From JBBIRG01 sp964410965 (GTDB taxonomy: Bacteria > CLD3 > SB21 > JBBIRG01): DNA of 64,000 nucleotides. Below are positions 60,951-64,000 of the stretch, piece after piece. The position numbers were made by a program, and so were the translations under genes. Under the pieces are notes generated by a model. It saw only the letters and a list, made by a program, of their open reading frames with translations, had not been told where the DNA came from and searched no databases. The DNA lies in the NCBI GenBank assembly GCA_964410965.1, contig CAYPIY010000005.1:248001-312000 (forward strand), read 5' to 3'. Each line of letters starts with the position of its first letter. The stretch's first letter is position 1.

Positions 60951-63900
60951 ATGAAATGCATATTCTACTTTATATTTATTTTAATTTGTTCATTGTACCC
61001 CGCTCAAGCACAACTTACATGGACACCTATAAATAGCGGATTGACTGATACAATAATAAATACTATTTATATTAATGGGTCTGATATTTTTGTGGGCACA
61101 GTAAATGGTGGCGTCTTTTTATCAACTAATAATGGACAGAGTTGGACTCAGAAGAGTAGTGGTTTAACTGAGTTATCCGTGTATTCTATTGCCAGTAGCG
61201 GCTCTAATCTTTTTGCTGCTACGATGGGAGGCGGCGTTTTTTTATCTACCAATAATGGGACGAATTGGACAGCGGTAAATAATGGCTTAACTAGTATATT
61301 AGCATATTCATTAGTCATCAAAGGACCAAATGTAATGGTGGGAACTTATGACGCTGGTGTTTTCCTTACCACAAATAACGGAACGAACTGGACCGCAGTA
61401 AATTCCGGATTAAATACAAACATTAGATATCTAAATATTTGTGATTCTAATATTTTTGCTGGTACGGAGAGCCATGGCGTTTACTTGTCCACTAACTACG
61501 GAACTAACTGGACCGCTGTGAATAATGGATTGCCTGGTCTATGGGTCCAAGGCTTAACTAGCAGCGGTACCAATGTGTTTACGGCTATAGAAACCCAAGG
61601 CGTATTTTTATCAACTGATAATGGGACAAATTGGATTGCTAAGAATAACGGTTTGACTGATTTATATGTTTACTATGCATTATCCAGCAGAGGTTCAAAT
61701 ATACTAGTGCATACTCAATATGACGGTGTATTTTTATCAACTAATAACGGCGCAAGCTGGACAGCACAAAATAACGGGTTACCAGATAAAGATGTTAAAT
61801 TTTTTGCTATAAGCGATTCAAATGTTTTTGCTGGTACCTATGGTGGAGGCATCTTCAAAGCATTGGCTCCCATTCCTACAGCCCCGTCGAATTTAACGGC
61901 AACAACTTATTCATCAACCCGAATTAATTTATCATGGTCTGCCAGCCTGAACAATCCGCAAAGGTATCGTATATACCGCTCGTTGTCATCAGGTTCCGGC
62001 TTCACGCAGATCGACTCTGTTACAGCTCCTACCGTAACTTACAATAATACGTCGGGCCTCAGCCCCGCGACAACTTATTATTATAAGATATATGGCGTTA
62101 ACTCGTGGGGTTCATCTTCATCATCCAATGAAGCGAATGCCAAAACATTCGCGCCCGGATGGTCATTGCAAACCTCCGGAATTTCCGGAGCACTGTACAG
62201 CGTCAAAGCGGTTTCCAGTACGGTTGCGTGGGCATCCGGTCAGGGAAAAGTATTCCGCACAACCAACGGCGGAATTACCTGGAACGATGTCGGCGGAAGC
62301 ACATTTAATATGTATAACGTTGAGAGTATAACGGCACTGGACGCTCAAACAGCGTTTGCCGCCTATACATCAACCGGAACATTTGTTTACAGGACGACTA
62401 ACGGAGGTTCCAGCTGGCAACAGGTTTTCACGCAGTCTGATCCCGGGTATATTAATGGCATTCATATGTACGACCCCGTCAACGGAATTGCCTACGGCGA
62501 TCCGGTGGCGGGCAAATGGACCATCCTAAAAACAACGAACGGAGGCGCTTCCTGGTTTCATATTCCTAACGAGCCAACCTCATTAACCGGTGAGATGGGA
62601 TACCCTAACACATTGGTGACGATTAGTAATAGTCACATCTGGTTCGGAACCAATAAAAGCCGGGTTTTCTATTCAACCGATAAAGGCAACACATGGGCGA
62701 CCGGAAGCACTTCATTTGTAAATTCCTACGGTCTTCATTTTCTAAGCACGTCCATCGGCGTTGTAACCGGTCAAAACGCCGCACGTTCAACGAACGGAGG
62801 GGTATCTTGGACTGACATAATGTCAATGCCCGGCTCCGCTGATATGTACAGTGCCGGCGGAGTCAGAACGAACGACTTCTGGGTTGGCCGCGGAAATAAG
62901 ATTAACCGAAGCACCGATCAGGGCGGGACGTGGTATACCGAATGTACCTTTTCTGAATACATGCTGGCTATGGATTTCATCACCATCGGGCCCCGCTCTT
63001 CAGGCTGGGTTGTCGGTTATAACGGAACCATTGCCGCTTATACAGACAGCGTCGGCGTTTTGGCGGACGAACCGGCTGCGTCCCCTACTAATATGGTATT
63101 TTCTAATGTTCAAACCGATTCCATGCGTGTGAGTTTCACCGCAGCTGCGGGAACCCCGGGCGCATCAGGGTACATAGTGATCCGAAGCGCGGGTTCAGCA
63201 GTGACCGCGGTTCCTTCGGACGGAATATCCTACTATACCGGTCAGGTTATTGGCAGTGATACCGTGACCTATGTGGGTTCCGCAACTACATTTCCGGAAA
63301 CCGGACTTATGCCGGTTACCAATTACTATTATAAAATATTTTCATTCAACGGATCCGCGAATCTTGTTAATTACCTTACTTCATCTTCGCTTTCAGGTAA
63401 TTGCTATACACTTTCCGCGGAACCCGCTTCCCAGCCTTCTAATCTGGTTTTCAGCAATGTAAAAACCGATTCCATGCGAATCAGTTTCACGGCAGCGACC
63501 GGAAACCCTTCCGGATACATCGCCATCCGGAGCGCCGGAACTCAGCCGGTGTCCGATCCGGTGGACGGCACAAGTTATACTGCCGGACAAACCATCGGCA
63601 GCGATACTGTAGCCTATGTCGGTTCTGCAGCAACATTCTGGAGTGCCGGACTGGCAGTATCAACCCGATATCACTATAGGATATACTCGTACAACGGAAG
63701 CGCGAACACAACAAATTATCTGACCGACTATCCCTTCCCGCTTTCCGGATACCGCAGCACATTGGCCGTGGAACCCGCCGCCCAGCCAACGAACTTATTG
63801 TTCACATCAGTGGTCAGCGATTCGGTCTCGATTTCCTTCCAGGCGGCCGCCGGAGCGACCGGTTACATCACACTCCGGAGGGCGAATCAACCGGTAACAG

Positions 63901-64000
63901 ATACTCCCCAGGACGGTATTTCATACGCTCAGGGAAGTACGGTCGGAAGTTCCGCCGTTGCGCATACCGGAAGCGAGACGTCGTTTCATATCACGGATCT
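60951..64000 (+). CDS. Secreted STNNG-propeller / Fn3 protein, 3' end beyond window
   Basis: Open through the right edge, at least 1016 codons. AGGATAAATACC precedes the ATG. Signal peptide MKCIFYFIFILICSLYPAQA. About seven AT-rich blades (VFLSTNNGTNWTAVNNGL type), then an Fn3 domain (SNLTATTYSSTRINLSWSAS), a second BNR/YCF48-like propeller (about 400-700; GKVFRTTNGGITWNDVGGS, RTTNGGSSWQQVF) and at least three copies of an Ig/Fn3-like repeat (SNLVFSNVKTDSMRISFTAA type, about 710-1016). A T9SS sorting domain would be expected beyond the edge. The base composition changes at about 61860, from AT-rich blades to the GC-richer remainder, as in the paralogue at 27013-30886. Confidence 0.88.
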   Translation, partial: MKCIFYFIFILICSLYPAQAQLTWTPINSGLTDTIINTIYINGSDIFVGTVNGGVFLSTNNGQSWTQKSSGLTELSVYSIASSGSNLFAATMGGGVFLSTNNGTNWTAVNNGLTSILAYSLVIKGPNVMVGTYDAGVFLTTNNGTNWTAVNSGLNTNIRYLNICDSNIFAGTESHGVYLSTNYGTNWTAVNNGLPGLWVQGLTSSGTNVFTAIETQGVFLSTDNGTNWIAKNNGLTDLYVYYALSSRGSNILVHTQYDGVFLSTNNGASWTAQNNGLPDKDVKFFAISDSNVFAGTYGGGIFKALAPIPTAPSNLTATTYSSTRINLSWSASLNNPQRYRIYRSLSSGSGFTQIDSVTAPTVTYNNTSGLSPATTYYYKIYGVNSWGSSSSSNEANAKTFAPGWSLQTSGISGALYSVKAVSSTVAWASGQGKVFRTTNGGITWNDVGGSTFNMYNVESITALDAQTAFAAYTSTGTFVYRTTNGGSSWQQVFTQSDPGYINGIHMYDPVNGIAYGDPVAGKWTILKTTNGGASWFHIPNEPTSLTGEMGYPNTLVTISNSHIWFGTNKSRVFYSTDKGNTWATGSTSFVNSYGLHFLSTSIGVVTGQNAARSTNGGVSWTDIMSMPGSADMYSAGGVRTNDFWVGRGNKINRSTDQGGTWYTECTFSEYMLAMDFITIGPRSSGWVVGYNGTIAAYTDSVGVLADEPAASPTNMVFSNVQTDSMRVSFTAAAGTPGASGYIVIRSAGSAVTAVPSDGISYYTGQVIGSDTVTYVGSATTFPETGLMPVTNYYYKIFSFNGSANLVNYLTSSSLSGNCYTLSAEPASQPSNLVFSNVKTDSMRISFTAATGNPSGYIAIRSAGTQPVSDPVDGTSYTAGQTIGSDTVAYVGSAATFWSAGLAVSTRYHYRIYSYNGSANTTNYLTDYPFPLSGYRSTLAVEPAAQPTNLLFTSVVSDSVSISFQAAAGATGYITLRRANQPVTDTPQDGISYAQGSTVGSSAVAHTGSETSFHITD

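Overview
The window looks like part of a metagenome-assembled bacterial chromosome (one 100-N gap at 26879-26978). The source is probably an anaerobic member of the FCB superphylum, related to Ignavibacteriota, Calditrichota or KSB1-type lineages rather than typical Bacteroidia. Reasons seen in the sequence: five large secreted proteins end in the type IX secretion (T9SS) C-terminal sorting domain (YPNPFN ... KM.L.K), the envelope genes are diderm (LptF, Skp/OmpH, CsgG-like), menaquinone genes are of futalosine type (MqnA plus a long-chain polyprenyl synthase), and a complete HdrABC-MvhADG set is present. The promoters I can read are sigma70-like (for example TTTACA-17-TATAGT) rather than the Bacteroidia TTTG/TAnnTTTG type. 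The phylum placement is inference.

Layout. 1-5945: secreted beta-propeller proteins (LVIVD repeats; BNR/Fn3) on the minus strand. 6087-9768: enolase, polyprenyl diphosphate synthase and a ZIP-like transporter with an inserted cyclic-nucleotide-binding domain. 10114-11193: secreted NTF2-like/nitroreductase fusion. About 11.4-16.2 kb: an accessory island with a 42-bp tandem repeat array, an unknown gene, a REP-type transposase next to a perfect palindrome, an ORF6N protein, a truncated response regulator joined to a DUF2075 remnant, a GNAT acetyltransferase and a DUF559 endonuclease remnant. 16290-26538: housekeeping genes (msrB, rlmB, lptF, bifunctional nuclease, mqnA, TPR protein, tRNA-Leu, secG, tpiA-pgk-gap). 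26.7-27.0 kb: dispersed repeats with the assembly gap. 27013-31580: a T9SS propeller gene broken by a G8 tract, preceded by a CsgG-like gene. 32033-35474: plsY, an unknown membrane protein, Skp/OmpH and a radical SAM/B12 protein. 35748-46868: two tandem paralogous sortilin-like T9SS proteins, one enlarged by fifteen cadherin-like repeats. 46926-52121: S9 peptidase, rpmA-rplU and two unknown membrane proteins. 52221-58813: hdrC-hdrB-hdrA-mvhD-mvhG-mvhA. 59341-64000: a second CsgG-like gene (with PEGA domains) followed by a second STNNG-propeller protein that runs off the window.

How they fit together. Hdr-Mvh would oxidise H2 and bifurcate electrons to ferredoxin and a disulfide-type acceptor. 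Enolase, gap, pgk and tpiA supply lower glycolysis/gluconeogenesis. The polyprenyl synthase and MqnA feed menaquinone. LptF, Skp, PlsY and SecG build the diderm envelope, and the T9SS cargo decorates it. The T9SS machinery itself is not in this window.

Most worth a second look: a pair of hairpins with perfectly complementary 14-nt loops in the only real gap of the hydrogenase operon; the repeated CsgG-like/STNNG-propeller gene pair with a shared Gly/Ala helix and W-P terminus; the 42-bp repeat array beside an unrecognised gene; the G8 frameshift; the ZIP-cNMP fusion; and the near-identical 285-bp repeats of the giant adhesin-like gene. Family names rest on motifs recalled from memory; no database search was possible.
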